Below are positions 42,102-50,957 of a stretch of 64,000 nt of DNA, one piece after another; position 1 is the stretch's first letter, and every line of letters begins with the position of its first letter. The position numbers and the translations under genes were made by a program. The stretch is from contig NZ_CP035490.1 of assembly GCF_004135205.1 (NCBI RefSeq), forward strand, positions 3,055,501 through 3,119,500, written 5' to 3'. Origin of the DNA: Hahella sp. KA22 (GTDB taxonomy: Bacteria > Pseudomonadota > Gammaproteobacteria > Pseudomonadales > Oleiphilaceae). Below the pieces are notes generated by a model. The model was not told the DNA's origin. It was given only the letters and a program-made list of their open reading frames with translations, and ran no database searches.

Positions 42102-43067
42102 ATGGATCTTAACAGTATGTGTATTTTTACCAAGGTCGCGGAAACTAAGAGCATTACTTCCGCAAGTCAGATGCTTGGTATAAGTAAACAAACCATCAGT
42201 CGTAAAATTATTCAATTGGAGGAATCTTTAGGCGTTTGCCTGATAAGGAGAACCACTCGTAACTTTGAATTGACCACCGCCGGTCAAGCGTATTTCCAAT
42301 ATTGCACCTGTATAGTGCAGCAGGCGGAGGAGGCCAATGCGATGGTCAAATCCCTGCAAAGCACTCCGGTAGGTGAAATTAAAGTCAGTATGCCCCTGGC
42401 GTTTAATAACAATAACGCCATGTCGAAATTGTTCACCAATTTCCTCAAGAAAACCCCGCAAGTAAAAATCGATATTCATCTGAGCAATCGTCGCACCTGT
42501 CTGATCAGTGAAGGAATAGACATGGCGTTCCGGCTGGGGCCATTGGTGGATTCGACCATGATTGCGCGCGGACTTGGCGTATTGACCTTTACTTATGTGG
42601 CGAGCCCGGAATATGTGGAAATGAACGGACTGCCTGATAATCCCAATGAGGTCATCAATCACACCATTATCGCCATGCATGACTGCAAGCTTCTGGATGA
42701 TTTCCGGATCAATGAGAAGATTGGCGATCGCGTGCAGATAAATGACTTTTCATTGGCGAAACAAATGGCGATGGACGGCTTTGGTATTGCCGTGCTGCCG
42801 GTGTTTATGTGCGTGGATGAAATTAGAGAAGGCATTCTGATCCCCATTCAGAAAGAATGCTTCCAACCCACGCGGCATCTCAACCTGGTGTACACCCAAT
42901 CCCGTCACCAGCCCGCCCACGTCAGGAAGTTCATTAACCACGTTGTAGAGGAAACCCGCCCAATACCTCCCTGGGAAATATATGTCGACGATGTTTTCCC
43001 ATCCCCCCATACCATGATTCCCCCGCATAAGAATGTCGACAGAGAACCGTTGCTGATGCAGAAATAG
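42102..43067 (+). CDS. LysR-family transcriptional regulator
   Basis: 321 residues. N-terminal HTH (residues ~1-60): ETKSITSASQMLGISKQTISRKIIQLEESLG with the RRTTRNFELTTAGQ wing. The rest is an effector domain (GEIKVSMPLAF, IDIHLSNRRTCLISEGIDMAFRLGPL, GFGIAVLPVFMC), typical of the CrgA/AaeR-like LysR group. The effector and target genes are not clear from context; it may act on the divergent region or autoregulate. Terminated by a strong hairpin 20 bases downstream. Confidence 0.92.
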   Translation: MDLNSMCIFTKVAETKSITSASQMLGISKQTISRKIIQLEESLGVCLIRRTTRNFELTTAGQAYFQYCTCIVQQAEEANAMVKSLQSTPVGEIKVSMPLAFNNNNAMSKLFTNFLKKTPQVKIDIHLSNRRTCLISEGIDMAFRLGPLVDSTMIARGLGVLTFTYVASPEYVEMNGLPDNPNEVINHTIIAMHDCKLLDDFRINEKIGDRVQINDFSLAKQMAMDGFGIAVLPVFMCVDEIREGILIPIQKECFQPTRHLNLVYTQSRHQPAHVRKFINHVVEETRPIPPWEIYVDDVFPSPHTMIPPHKNVDREPLLMQK

Positions 43068-43089
43068 TCAAAAGTAAGTAGCGCGCCCG

Positions 43090-43138
43090 GAGCTTTCCGA
43101 TATTGTCCCCTTTGGAGATATCGGAAAGCTCGCTCTTT
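43090..43138 (+). terminator. Terminator of the LysR gene
   Basis: Stem GAGCTTTCCGATAT / ATATCGGAAAGCTC, 14 perfect pairs with a 14-base loop, followed by a short T-run. It lies between the convergent LysR and EamA genes and may act on both strands. Confidence 0.8.
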
Positions 43139-43200
43139 TGAATTGTTTTGTCTGCGTCGGATTTTTCACAGCGTTGGAATTAGCGGATGGAGGGCTCTGT

Positions 43201-44124
43201 TTAAGAGCCTGTCGTTATAATTCTGGACGCTCTCCGCCAGTTGAATAACCCTAATGACGTCAGCAATCCCAATATGACCAGAGAGACGCCGATATATTCG
43301 GCGGAGCTTGGCGTTTCGCCGAGTATTAGGTCGCCGAAAAGTACTGCCAGGCCGGGCGCCAGAGACGTGAAGACGGCGGCTTGCGCAGCGCCCAGGATGG
43401 AGATGGATTTGGTATAGCACACCAGAGCGATGGCGGCGGCGAGGACGCCCTGGAATACGCCTTGAACCAGTAATTCCTGACCGCTTGCCTGAAGAAGGTG
43501 AGGCTCACCGAACGCCAGATAGGCGGGGACATATATCAGCATGGATAGAACGGATACGATGGCCGCTCCGGATACTGGCGCAACATTGTAGCGCTTGCTA
43601 TTAAGCGTGTAGGAGGCCCACAGGAAACCGGACAGGACGAACACCAAGTCGCCAATCCAGGCGTTAGCGAGTGCGTCCGATGAGGTAGTGACGCTCCGAT
43701 AGCCAATACTCATGATGCCCAAGCCGATCAGCAAAAAACCGATCCAGCGCTGGGAAGAGGGGCGATCGCCCAATAACAGCACGCTGCCCACTGTGGCGAA
43801 CAAAAAGGCGCAACCGGAAATAATGACTCCGCCATGACTTGCGGGCGCTAAAGTGAGACCGCCAACGCTGATCAAAACATAGGGCGCGCCGGCGCCGGTG
43901 GTGAGGATCAGCGCCTGTCTCCAGGTCAGGCCACCCAAACCCGACTTGATGACCCAAGGCAGAAAAATCACGCCAGCTACAATAAAGCGAATGGCGGCCA
44001 CATCGTAGGCGGTTAAAGTCTGCTGTACGCCCAAGCGGGAAATAACCGGCCAGATACCCCAAATCAATGCCGCCAGGACGCCCATGGCGATGCCTTGTCC
44101 AATACGAGCCCGCTCAACTGTCAC
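43201..44124 (-). CDS. EamA/DMT-family transporter
   Basis: 307 residues with about ten hydrophobic helices in two EamA repeats (GVLAALIWGIWPVISRLGVQQTLTAYDVAAIRF and GDLVFVLSGFLWASYTLNSKRYN). DMT permeases export metabolites such as amino acids or drugs. It is divergent from an Lrp-type regulator with a 147-base promoter region between, the usual arrangement for amino-acid-responsive export. Substrate is inferred, not read from sequence. Confidence 0.9.
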   Translation of the reverse strand: MTVERARIGQGIAMGVLAALIWGIWPVISRLGVQQTLTAYDVAAIRFIVAGVIFLPWVIKSGLGGLTWRQALILTTGAGAPYVLISVGGLTLAPASHGGVIISGCAFLFATVGSVLLLGDRPSSQRWIGFLLIGLGIMSIGYRSVTTSSDALANAWIGDLVFVLSGFLWASYTLNSKRYNVAPVSGAAIVSVLSMLIYVPAYLAFGEPHLLQASGQELLVQGVFQGVLAAAIALVCYTKSISILGAAQAAVFTSLAPGLAVLFGDLILGETPSSAEYIGVSLVILGLLTSLGLFNWRRASRIITTGS

Positions 44125-44271
44125 GATTCACCTACTGCTATTTGAAACTTTTAATTGCTGAATGCCAGAGCGACATTTTAGGAGTAGGAGGATGAAGAAT
44201 TTCTGCGTATTTATGATTTAGAATGTCGGAAATCTGCTTATTTTCATAATAAACGCATAAAAGAGGCGAAA

Positions 44272-44733
44272 ATGAACGCACTGGACTCGTTTGACGTCGT
44301 ATTACTCAAAGCACTGCAGGAAGACTGCCAGCAAACCTCCCAACAACTGGCGGAGACGATCGGCCTATCGCCCACGGCGATCCAGCGTCGCATTAAGAGA
44401 TTGAGAGAGCAGGGGATTATTCACAAGGAAGTGGCGATTCTGAACTCGCAACTGCTGGGTGACAGAATGACCGTTATCATTCAGGTAATTCTGGAAAAAG
44501 GCGGACCACGGATCGTCGACGCCTTCAAACGTCGCGTCATCAAATTCCCGGAAGTGCAGCAATGCTACTACGTAGCAGGGGAATTCGACTTCGTATTAAT
44601 CGTCAATGTGGCCAACATCACCGAATACGATCTACTCACCCGCAAACTGTTTCCGGACGACATGAAGATCAGTAAGTTCTACACCATCATCGCCATCGAA
44701 GCGGTAAAAGCCGACTTGAGTTTGCCGTTGTGA
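44272..44733 (+). CDS. Lrp/AsnC-family regulator
   Basis: 153 residues. N-terminal HTH (DSFDVVLLKALQEDCQQTSQQLAETIGLSPTAIQRRIKRLREQGII is the classic Lrp start; parts quoted here are DVVLLKALQED and LSPTAIQRRIKRL) and a C-terminal RAM/ligand-binding domain (VQQCYYVAGEFDFVLIV, TYIIAIE-like FYTIIAIEAVK). Senses an amino acid and probably controls the divergent EamA exporter. It reads away from that gene. Confidence 0.93.
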   Translation: MNALDSFDVVLLKALQEDCQQTSQQLAETIGLSPTAIQRRIKRLREQGIIHKEVAILNSQLLGDRMTVIIQVILEKGGPRIVDAFKRRVIKFPEVQQCYYVAGEFDFVLIVNVANITEYDLLTRKLFPDDMKISKFYTIIAIEAVKADLSLPL

Positions 44734-44846
44734 GTTTTTGTTGGGTTTGGCGCAGAGGGTTCTCAAAATGCAGTCACTGAGAAAATGCATGTAAGCAAAC
44801 TTGTAGCTCACCGGATGTCAGTAATCCGAAATGAAGGGGATGTATT

Positions 44847-45152
44847 ATGATCACTTTCAAATTTCCTGAAGAAAAAGAATATGTTTCTCATTACGCTAAG
44901 AAAATGAACGATTCTAGAGCGTTAAATATACTGGAGGCGGGAGAGATAGGTTCTGAAGATGAAGCTGAATATTTAAGTCGTTTCTTTTGGCGAATGGTGG
45001 ATAAATCTATTGAAGATGAAGAACAAGGAACGCCATCTTTGTTTGTTGAATCCAACGAATTCTGGAATGAGAAATTAATGTATTCAATATCTGGATATCT
45101 TGAAAGACAGGGGTATGAAAATATCTGGGAGAAAGTATCCGATGAGCAATGA
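44847..45152 (+). CDS. Small acidic hypothetical protein
   Basis: 101 residues from ATG 44847, with AAGGGGATG upstream. It is acidic and rich in Glu and aromatic residues (FPEEKEYVSHYAKKMN, EDEAEYLSRFFWRMVDKSIEDEEQG) and its codons are more AT-rich than its neighbours. No domain is recognised and no partner is obvious. The good ribosome binding site supports translation. Confidence 0.6.
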   Translation: MITFKFPEEKEYVSHYAKKMNDSRALNILEAGEIGSEDEAEYLSRFFWRMVDKSIEDEEQGTPSLFVESNEFWNEKLMYSISGYLERQGYENIWEKVSDEQ

Positions 45153-45325
45153 TATCTATTGGCGGACGTATGCGCTTATGATTTTGGGCAAAAAATTCAG
45201 AAAATCACTTGAATCAGCAGAGGGCATACAACTCTACTGATACTGAGGCGCCCTAAGTCTCATCCTCTTTTTCGGCGGCCAACCTGGCAAATATTGAACA
45301 TGCTGGGCGATTTCCCCGCGACTCC

Positions 45326-45354
45326 CTCCGTTCGCCCTGAGCTTGTCGAAGGGC
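45326..45354 (-). repeat. REP-like element, copy B (minus orientation)
   Basis: CTCCGTTCGCCCTGAGCTTG and then TCGAAGGGC. Reverse complement of copy C at 45472-45500, 117 bases apart, forming an inverted REP doublet. Confidence 0.75.
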
Positions 45355-45471
45355 TCTTAATGACTCGTTTCTTGTTCGGCAGGCGAACTCTGGAACTAGT
45401 GGATCACTAATTTGAAATCTAGCTGTTTTTTCCACCCAGACTGGTCAGTGTTTAGATTAGCGCTCTGGGAG

Positions 45472-45500
45472 GCCCTTCGACAAGCTCAGGGCGAACGGGG
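45472..45500 (+). repeat. REP-like element, copy C (plus orientation)
   Basis: GCCCTTCGACAAGCTCAGGG followed by CGAACGGGG. Same motif as copy A at 25709-25737. With copy B it could form a long hairpin in RNA or a BIME-like unit. Confidence 0.75.
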
Positions 45501-45583
45501 TGTGTAGATCAGGGAACTCTCTCTGTTGCGTATCCTCTCAACCCACCGCACTAGGCGGTGGGCGCCAACCACTCCAAAATTCT

Positions 45584-47914
45584 TCAAGCCGTCACTGTAT
45601 TCTTCAGTGGTTCTGCGGCGGGTTTCGGTTTGGGGCCGAAGGCCAGGAGGAGGAGGGGGAGCATGATGAAGTCGAAGATGAGGGCGATGAGGAAGGTGAG
45701 GGAGGACATGATGCCCAGGGTCACGTTCATGTGAAAGTGGCTGAGGGAGAAGGCCAGGAAGCCGACGGACAGGACGACGGTGGATATCAGCAGGGCGGGG
45801 CCGATGCTGCGGAAGGTTTCCACGACGGCTTCGTTGGGGGACATGCCCTGATCGCGGGTCAGGCGCAGGTATTTGCTGATGAAATGCACGGTGTCGTCCA
45901 CCACCACGCCCAGGGTCATGGCGAAAATCAGTACGGCGGCGAAGTCCAGGGAGCCTCCGCACAGGGACCAGACGCCAAACGCCACCAGAATGGGCGCCAG
46001 ATTGGGGGCCATGGAGATCAACCCCAGGCGCACGCTGCCCAAGGTCAGCGTCAACACCAGGCCAATTAATACGGTGGCCAGGGCGGCGTTGATGATCATA
46101 TTGTCCGCCAGACGCTCAATCATGTAAGAGAACATCACCAGCACCGACACGCCACGGCTTTTAAAACTGTGTACATTGTCCTGCAGCCATTGATGGGTGC
46201 GGTCCACCAGACTAATGATTTCACTGGAGCTGGAGGAAGAGATAGTGGCGATCACGCGGGTGGAGGACTTGGCGATATTGATCTCATTGTTGATCTCCTG
46301 ACCGAAGGGCAGGTTAGCTTCATAGAACAGCAGCGCCTGGGCGTTGGCTTCTTGAGAGTCCGCCGTTTTATAGAACGCCTTATCGCCGTTGTGCAGAGAC
46401 TTGTTGACCCGCTTCAGCGTATCCGTCAACGACGCCACATGATTGATCATGGGGTCATCGAGCAAATGCTGTTTGAAGGCTTCTGCGTCTTGCAGGAAAA
46501 CCGGATCGGAAATGCCTTGTTCAACGCCGGTGTCGAGACTGAAATGGATAGTTGTGGTGCCGGCCAGGCGCTGATCGATAAAGTCCGCATCGTCCCGGAA
46601 TTCAGTGCCTTTCTCGAACATCTTCACCGGATGATCGTCGATCGTGAAATAGCGTAATCCATATAGCGGCGCCGACATCAAACCCAGAAAAACTACCGCC
46701 ACCAGCGCCTTTCTACGCACCAGAAATTCCCCCAGCGCCTTGCAAAGCTGACTGATCACGGAAGTGGCGGACTGGTCGCGCTGAATGTTCATTAACATCA
46801 TGGACGCAGGAATCAAAATCATGGAGTTGATGTAGGCGAACAGTACGCCCAGCGCGCACATGACGCCGAGATGTTGAAACGGCGGCACATCGCTGTACAG
46901 CATGGACAAGAAGCCGATGCCAGTGGTGAGGCTGGTCAGGGTGACGGGATAAATATTCTGTTGCAGCGTATGTTTGACCGCGTCGTCCCGGTTTGGATAG
47001 CGGGCGCGACCGAACAGGAAACTGAGCGCAACGTGAATGCCCACCGCCACGCTGATGGTGAGAATGACGTGAGGCGCAATGGAGCTGTGTGGGCTGAACT
47101 CGATACCCAGAAAACCGGTGACGCCAAAGGCGGAGAAAACCGTGAGAATGGTTGAGAACACGATGCACAGGGTGACTTTCCAGGAACGGAACAGCAGCGC
47201 CATGATGATCATGAAAATCAGAAACATCAATGGAAACAACGTCGCCATATCGGCGCGGGCGTACTCGTCGAAAGCGGCGTTGAGCATGACGATGCCGCCT
47301 AAACGAATATCGATGTTGGCGTAGCGTTGTTCATAGTCATCACGAATGGAGCGCACTTTGGCGGCGGCTTCGGCGATGGCGTTTTCCTTGTCGGGAATCA
47401 TCAACTGCAGATAAATGGCGGTGACCTTGCCATCGGAAGACAGCATTCTGTCCTTGATGCGCGGCTCGCTCTCGGCGATGGCGCGGCGAGAACTGAGATA
47501 ACCCGGATTACGCAGTTTCTCCGGTAGAACCAGATCCTCCACCAGGATTTCTTCGGCGTCCGCCTCGATGTGCTGGAAGTTGGTGATCGAGTCCACCCGG
47601 GTGACGAAATCCACTTGCCATAACTCTTCCGTGAGCTTTTGCACGGCTTCCATGATTTCCGGGGAGAACAAGTCCGCGCCCTGGGTCGCCTCCACCGTCA
47701 CGATGAGCGGATCGGTGCGGGAGTAGGTGTCCAACAGATTTTCCCAGGCCACCAGATCCACATTGTCCTTGGAAAAATACACCCGATAATCGTCATTGAA
47801 TTTGATGTGTTGTAGACCCGGCGACAGAAGCACGGGAATTAACAGCAGAAACGCAATCACCCGTTTCGGGGCGGCGATGATCAGATGGGCGAGAGTGAGA
47901 GCGAGCCTGTTCAT
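45584..47914 (-). CDS. MMPL/RND-family exporter
   Basis: 776 residues with about twelve hydrophobic helices in two repeated blocks, each with a large periplasmic loop. The first block has FPLMFLIFMIIMALLFRSWKVT and the second FAAVLIFAMTLGVVVDDTVHF, where the conserved acidic VVDD element of the proton relay is visible. RND/MMPL proteins move hydrophobic molecules from the inner membrane outward. It is the third gene of a minus-strand set: LolA-like, barrel, then this. The set is typical of envelope export of lipids, polyenes or similar products. Linked here to the divergent biosynthetic genes. Confidence 0.9.
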   Translation of the reverse strand: MNRLALTLAHLIIAAPKRVIAFLLLIPVLLSPGLQHIKFNDDYRVYFSKDNVDLVAWENLLDTYSRTDPLIVTVEATQGADLFSPEIMEAVQKLTEELWQVDFVTRVDSITNFQHIEADAEEILVEDLVLPEKLRNPGYLSSRRAIAESEPRIKDRMLSSDGKVTAIYLQLMIPDKENAIAEAAAKVRSIRDDYEQRYANIDIRLGGIVMLNAAFDEYARADMATLFPLMFLIFMIIMALLFRSWKVTLCIVFSTILTVFSAFGVTGFLGIEFSPHSSIAPHVILTISVAVGIHVALSFLFGRARYPNRDDAVKHTLQQNIYPVTLTSLTTGIGFLSMLYSDVPPFQHLGVMCALGVLFAYINSMILIPASMMLMNIQRDQSATSVISQLCKALGEFLVRRKALVAVVFLGLMSAPLYGLRYFTIDDHPVKMFEKGTEFRDDADFIDQRLAGTTTIHFSLDTGVEQGISDPVFLQDAEAFKQHLLDDPMINHVASLTDTLKRVNKSLHNGDKAFYKTADSQEANAQALLFYEANLPFGQEINNEINIAKSSTRVIATISSSSSSEIISLVDRTHQWLQDNVHSFKSRGVSVLVMFSYMIERLADNMIINAALATVLIGLVLTLTLGSVRLGLISMAPNLAPILVAFGVWSLCGGSLDFAAVLIFAMTLGVVVDDTVHFISKYLRLTRDQGMSPNEAVVETFRSIGPALLISTVVLSVGFLAFSLSHFHMNVTLGIMSSLTFLIALIFDFIMLPLLLLAFGPKPKPAAEPLKNTVTA

Positions 47915-47928
47915 AGTGAATCACCGGA

Positions 47929-49191
47929 TCAGTCGAAATAGTAAGTGAATGAAGCGTTGATCAATTGGTCGTCGCGCAGGGGATACAACGGATCGCTGTC
48001 GTCAGGGTCGTAACCGCGCAAAGTCAGTTCCATGGCGATATTGGGAGTCAGACGACGTTTGAAGTTGAGGTGGTAGACCGCCGCACTGTGATTGAGGTCG
48101 GCAATGGCCCCAACGATCAGCGTGCTGTCGTTGTAATCGTTGGAGGCCCAGCGCACGCCGACGAAGAGATCCTGATCGAAAGGCGTCCCCAGCGCGTCAT
48201 CGCCGCGAGAGTCATAGATATACTCGGCGAAGACGCTGAGGTCCGCTTGTTCTTCGGGGCGGATAAAGGTGTATTCCGCTCCCGCCACGGCGGCGAGAAA
48301 ATCCGTCGGCAATGCATAGCGCGAACTGGATTCTTCCGTGTTGTTGTAGGCGAATTCGCCTTTATATAACCAGCTTCCCGCTGTGCCTTGCACCGTAAAA
48401 CCGGTAGTTCTTACTTTGTAATACAGCGGACGCAGATGTCCGGGCTCGGCGCCGGGAACAAATAGCGGGTCCTGGCGATAACCGTCGTAATGAAAGGCGG
48501 CCAGATTCACCTCTCCGGTCACTTTCTCCACTCGCAGTGCGTAACCCAGGCGATGATTGTCCCGATCATCGGTGAACAGGGCGTCGTCTTCGTCGAACTC
48601 CAGTTGTCCGCGGGTGGGATTCTCCCGCGCTTCGCGACTGGGCAGGGTGCGTTCGCGAAACCAGGGCAAAGCGTAAAACTCATACTGCATGGATTCCGCC
48701 TGATAGGCGTAGCGCACGCTGGGAGCGCCGAGTTTGTCCTGGCCCGCCGGATCGCCGGCGATGTCGCGCTGGTTGATCACATCCGCCACCTGCAACGGCA
48801 GTACGTTCACCGCTTCCACGGTGCTCCAGGACACATGACGCAGTCCGATATTGACGATATGGCTGTTGTGGAAATATTCGAAATCCAGTTCCTTGAAGTC
48901 GACGCGGTGACGATTATCGTCAACAAAATCCACGCGACCATAAGGTGTGGCCTTCAGGCTCCAGTTGTGCGGGAGGTAGGTGAACAGCTCCGCAGAGCCC
49001 GCCAGCGCTGCATTGCCGTGATCCTGAATCGGCGCGCCGTTCTGCGGATACCAGTAAATCTCAGGGCTGAGGTAGGCGCTGGTGACGGAGATGTCCGCAG
49101 CGCCGGCGCCGAGGGGCAGGGCGATGGCTAACGCCAGAGTCGCCGCGCCCGCTCGCTGTGACGCAAATCGCAAGTGTGAGTGCCTGGGCAT
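47929..49191 (-). CDS. Outer-membrane beta-barrel protein of the export set
   Basis: About 420 residues from ATG 49191, six bases after AAAGGGA; the in-frame ATG 49197 has no spacing for a ribosome binding site. A signal peptide of ~30 residues ends in GAGA. The protein has alternating aromatic beta strands, and the last residues INASFTYYFD end in the aromatic pattern of outer-membrane barrels. Of the size and type often found next to MMPL exporters (DUF1302-like in layout, not certain). Probably the outer-membrane partner of the RND protein. Confidence 0.7.
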   Translation of the reverse strand: MPRHSHLRFASQRAGAATLALAIALPLGAGAADISVTSAYLSPEIYWYPQNGAPIQDHGNAALAGSAELFTYLPHNWSLKATPYGRVDFVDDNRHRVDFKELDFEYFHNSHIVNIGLRHVSWSTVEAVNVLPLQVADVINQRDIAGDPAGQDKLGAPSVRYAYQAESMQYEFYALPWFRERTLPSREARENPTRGQLEFDEDDALFTDDRDNHRLGYALRVEKVTGEVNLAAFHYDGYRQDPLFVPGAEPGHLRPLYYKVRTTGFTVQGTAGSWLYKGEFAYNNTEESSSRYALPTDFLAAVAGAEYTFIRPEEQADLSVFAEYIYDSRGDDALGTPFDQDLFVGVRWASNDYNDSTLIVGAIADLNHSAAVYHLNFKRRLTPNIAMELTLRGYDPDDSDPLYPLRDDQLINASFTYYFD

Positions 49192-49214
49192 GAGCATCCC
49201 TTTCGCCGCCGGAG

Positions 49215-50069
49215 TTAAAAGCGGCGCAGGGTGTCGTTGCTCACCCGGCTCAGGTTGAAGCTGTTGAACTCGCCGCCGTCAGCGGCGCCAAACACATAGT
49301 CGCTGAGCTGCAAAATGGTTTTCTTCTTGTTCTGCAGGTTCACCATCTCAAAGTGTTTGGGACGCCAGAAGCGGTTCTCGTACTTATTCCATTCGCTCAG
49401 CGTCAGGGTTTTCAGCATGTCGCCCTTGGCGTCGTAAAACTCGATATAACTGGTCTGATAGTTACTCTTGTCCACATGGGTGACCTGCTTGCTGTAACCG
49501 GAATAGCCATACACAGGCGTGCGTTCCACCACCCAGTAATCCGGCGTTTCGCTCAGCAGGTTGTATGTGTACTTGGACAGCTCTGTCGTAGAGATATCTT
49601 CCCAGCTGAACTCCGAACCCACGAAAGAGCCCGACTTGTTCTGGGCGTTGATTTTCTTGGTGCGTTTGATGGTGGGCATGAACAGCCACTGATTGTCCGC
49701 GCCTTCGGACTGTTCAAAGGTAAGCATCACCGTACCTTTGATGTCGTTGGGCTCGACGAAGATGCCGATGGTTTTATCAGGCACCCCGGCTTCCTCCATC
49801 ATTTTTTTGATCACCAGGCGCTTGCTGGTGCGGCCCTGGGCGTCCACCAGAGTCATTTCCATGCGCGCTTCAGTAGATGTCCAGCCCTCGTCAATCAGGT
49901 ATTGGTGGGTGTAAATCTCCAGGCCTTTTTTCTGGGACTCGGACTGATGCCGCGCGGCGATCGGGTCCAGATACCCATTGATGTTTTTCTCGTCGTAATT
50001 GCCCGCCTGAACCGCGCCGGCCGTCAGCGCCGCCGTGAGAAATGCGATGGAAAGTGCTCCTCTTTGCAT
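49215..50069 (-). CDS. LolA-like outer-membrane lipoprotein-sorting family protein
   Basis: 284 residues. Signal peptide ~1-22 (ending VQAG). Family landmarks are LVIKKMMEEAGVPDKTIGIFVEPNDIKGTVMLTFEQ and LFMPTIKRTKKI, FVGSEFSWEDIS and NRFWRPKHFEMVNLQNKKKTIL, which characterise the periplasmic LolA-like group found with MMPL exporters (DUF1329-like group). It probably carries a lipophilic cargo across the periplasm between the RND pump and the outer membrane. It begins 18 bases after the barrel gene's start region and is oriented with it. Confidence 0.75.
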   Translation of the reverse strand: MQRGALSIAFLTAALTAGAVQAGNYDEKNINGYLDPIAARHQSESQKKGLEIYTHQYLIDEGWTSTEARMEMTLVDAQGRTSKRLVIKKMMEEAGVPDKTIGIFVEPNDIKGTVMLTFEQSEGADNQWLFMPTIKRTKKINAQNKSGSFVGSEFSWEDISTTELSKYTYNLLSETPDYWVVERTPVYGYSGYSKQVTHVDKSNYQTSYIEFYDAKGDMLKTLTLSEWNKYENRFWRPKHFEMVNLQNKKKTILQLSDYVFGAADGGEFNSFNLSRVSNDTLRRF

Positions 50070-50118
50070 GATGAATCTCCGCTGATTCCTGTGTGACCGC
50101 CGCCGGTTGTCCCGCGAC

Positions 50119-50733
50119 TCAAGCGTCGTGGGGCCGGGACAGGTGATTGATGACGTATCGGTTGGACACTACGGGTTTGAAATAACGCGCAGCGATCTTT
50201 TTGTGCTCGGGATTGTCGATGAAGCGTTGCAGGTAGTGCTCCGACTTGAAGGTCCAGATGGAAATGAAATCTCCATAACTGACATCGGGCGACACCGCCG
50301 ATAAGGATTCCTCTCCCTGCAGCCGATGAATGGGGCCGCAATCCATGCTCAACAGACCTTCGGACAGGGCGGCGAGGCGATTGAGCGCCTGCTGAAAACT
50401 GTCGATATCCGCGGCGGAGGCGTCGTCCTTGAACTTCACCATGACAATGCGCTTGTAGGCGCCGTTTTCCCGGTGAGCCCGGAACAGCCGGCTGCGCAAC
50501 GAGCGCAATGCGGCGGCGGGGGCGAACTTGCGTTCTTTTTCGGTGGGAGCGGAAGCGTTTTCCGTCGCCTGAATGAGAAACCGCTCGGCGGCTTCGGCGA
50601 ATTCCTCCGCTGTCTGACGCATGAGTCGCCAGAGAAAGCCGTCGTTTTCCGTCCAGGTCGCCGCGCCTTGGGTAAATAACCGGGACAATCCTGTCTCCGT
50701 TCTGAATTTACCCGTCTCTGGTTTGAATCTCAT
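50119..50733 (-). CDS. Dabb-domain protein (dimeric alpha/beta barrel)
   Basis: About 204 residues from ATG 50733, with GGAG six bases upstream; a GTG at 50793 has no such site. The N-terminal ~90 residues are helical and unassigned. The C-terminal ~110 residues form a Dabb/stress-responsive barrel: RIVMVKFKDDASAADIDSFQ, LLSMDCGP, DFISIWTFKSEHYLQRFIDNPEHKKIA. Dabb-fold proteins include olivetolic-acid-cyclase-type enzymes and detoxification proteins. A cyclisation role in the adjacent pathway is a guess. First gene of the minus-strand export set. Confidence 0.6.
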   Translation of the reverse strand: MRFKPETGKFRTETGLSRLFTQGAATWTENDGFLWRLMRQTAEEFAEAAERFLIQATENASAPTEKERKFAPAAALRSLRSRLFRAHRENGAYKRIVMVKFKDDASAADIDSFQQALNRLAALSEGLLSMDCGPIHRLQGEESLSAVSPDVSYGDFISIWTFKSEHYLQRFIDNPEHKKIAARYFKPVVSNRYVINHLSRPHDA

Positions 50734-50957
50734 ACTGGGCTCCACTTCCGAAATGCGCCTGCTGCATTCCTTATCTCTCGTTAATTCAAACACTTAAATA
50801 AAGCGTTCCAACTTTGCTATCGGCCAAATTCTTAATGAGCAGGGCGCCTCTGAGCAACCGTTAATGGTGAGACATTGTGTCCCGATTTTGGTTGTAGCCA
50901 ACGAGAAGGGGAGTCAATTAAGGTTTTTCAAACAGCGAAATCACGGATTGCAGGCTC
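50734..50957. promoter_or_regulatory. Divergent promoter region of the export and biosynthesis genes
   Basis: 224 bases between the minus-strand export genes and the plus-strand biosynthetic genes. It must hold both promoters and is where a shared regulator would bind. No clear palindrome was found by eye. Confidence 0.5.

Larger units (their letters stand above)
45153..45583. other. Intergenic region with an inverted REP pair
   Basis: 431 bases between the small acidic gene and the RND transporter (minus). Apart from the two REP-like copies, no gene is seen. A frame at 45253-45435 (minus) is driven by the repeat sequence and not called. Confidence 0.6.

Noticed and set aside
41898-42215. 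Frame on the minus strand overlapping the LysR start
   Set aside because: No features and it conflicts with the strong LysR start.
45326-45500. CRISPR-like array
   Set aside because: Only two inverted REP copies, not direct repeats with regular spacers.
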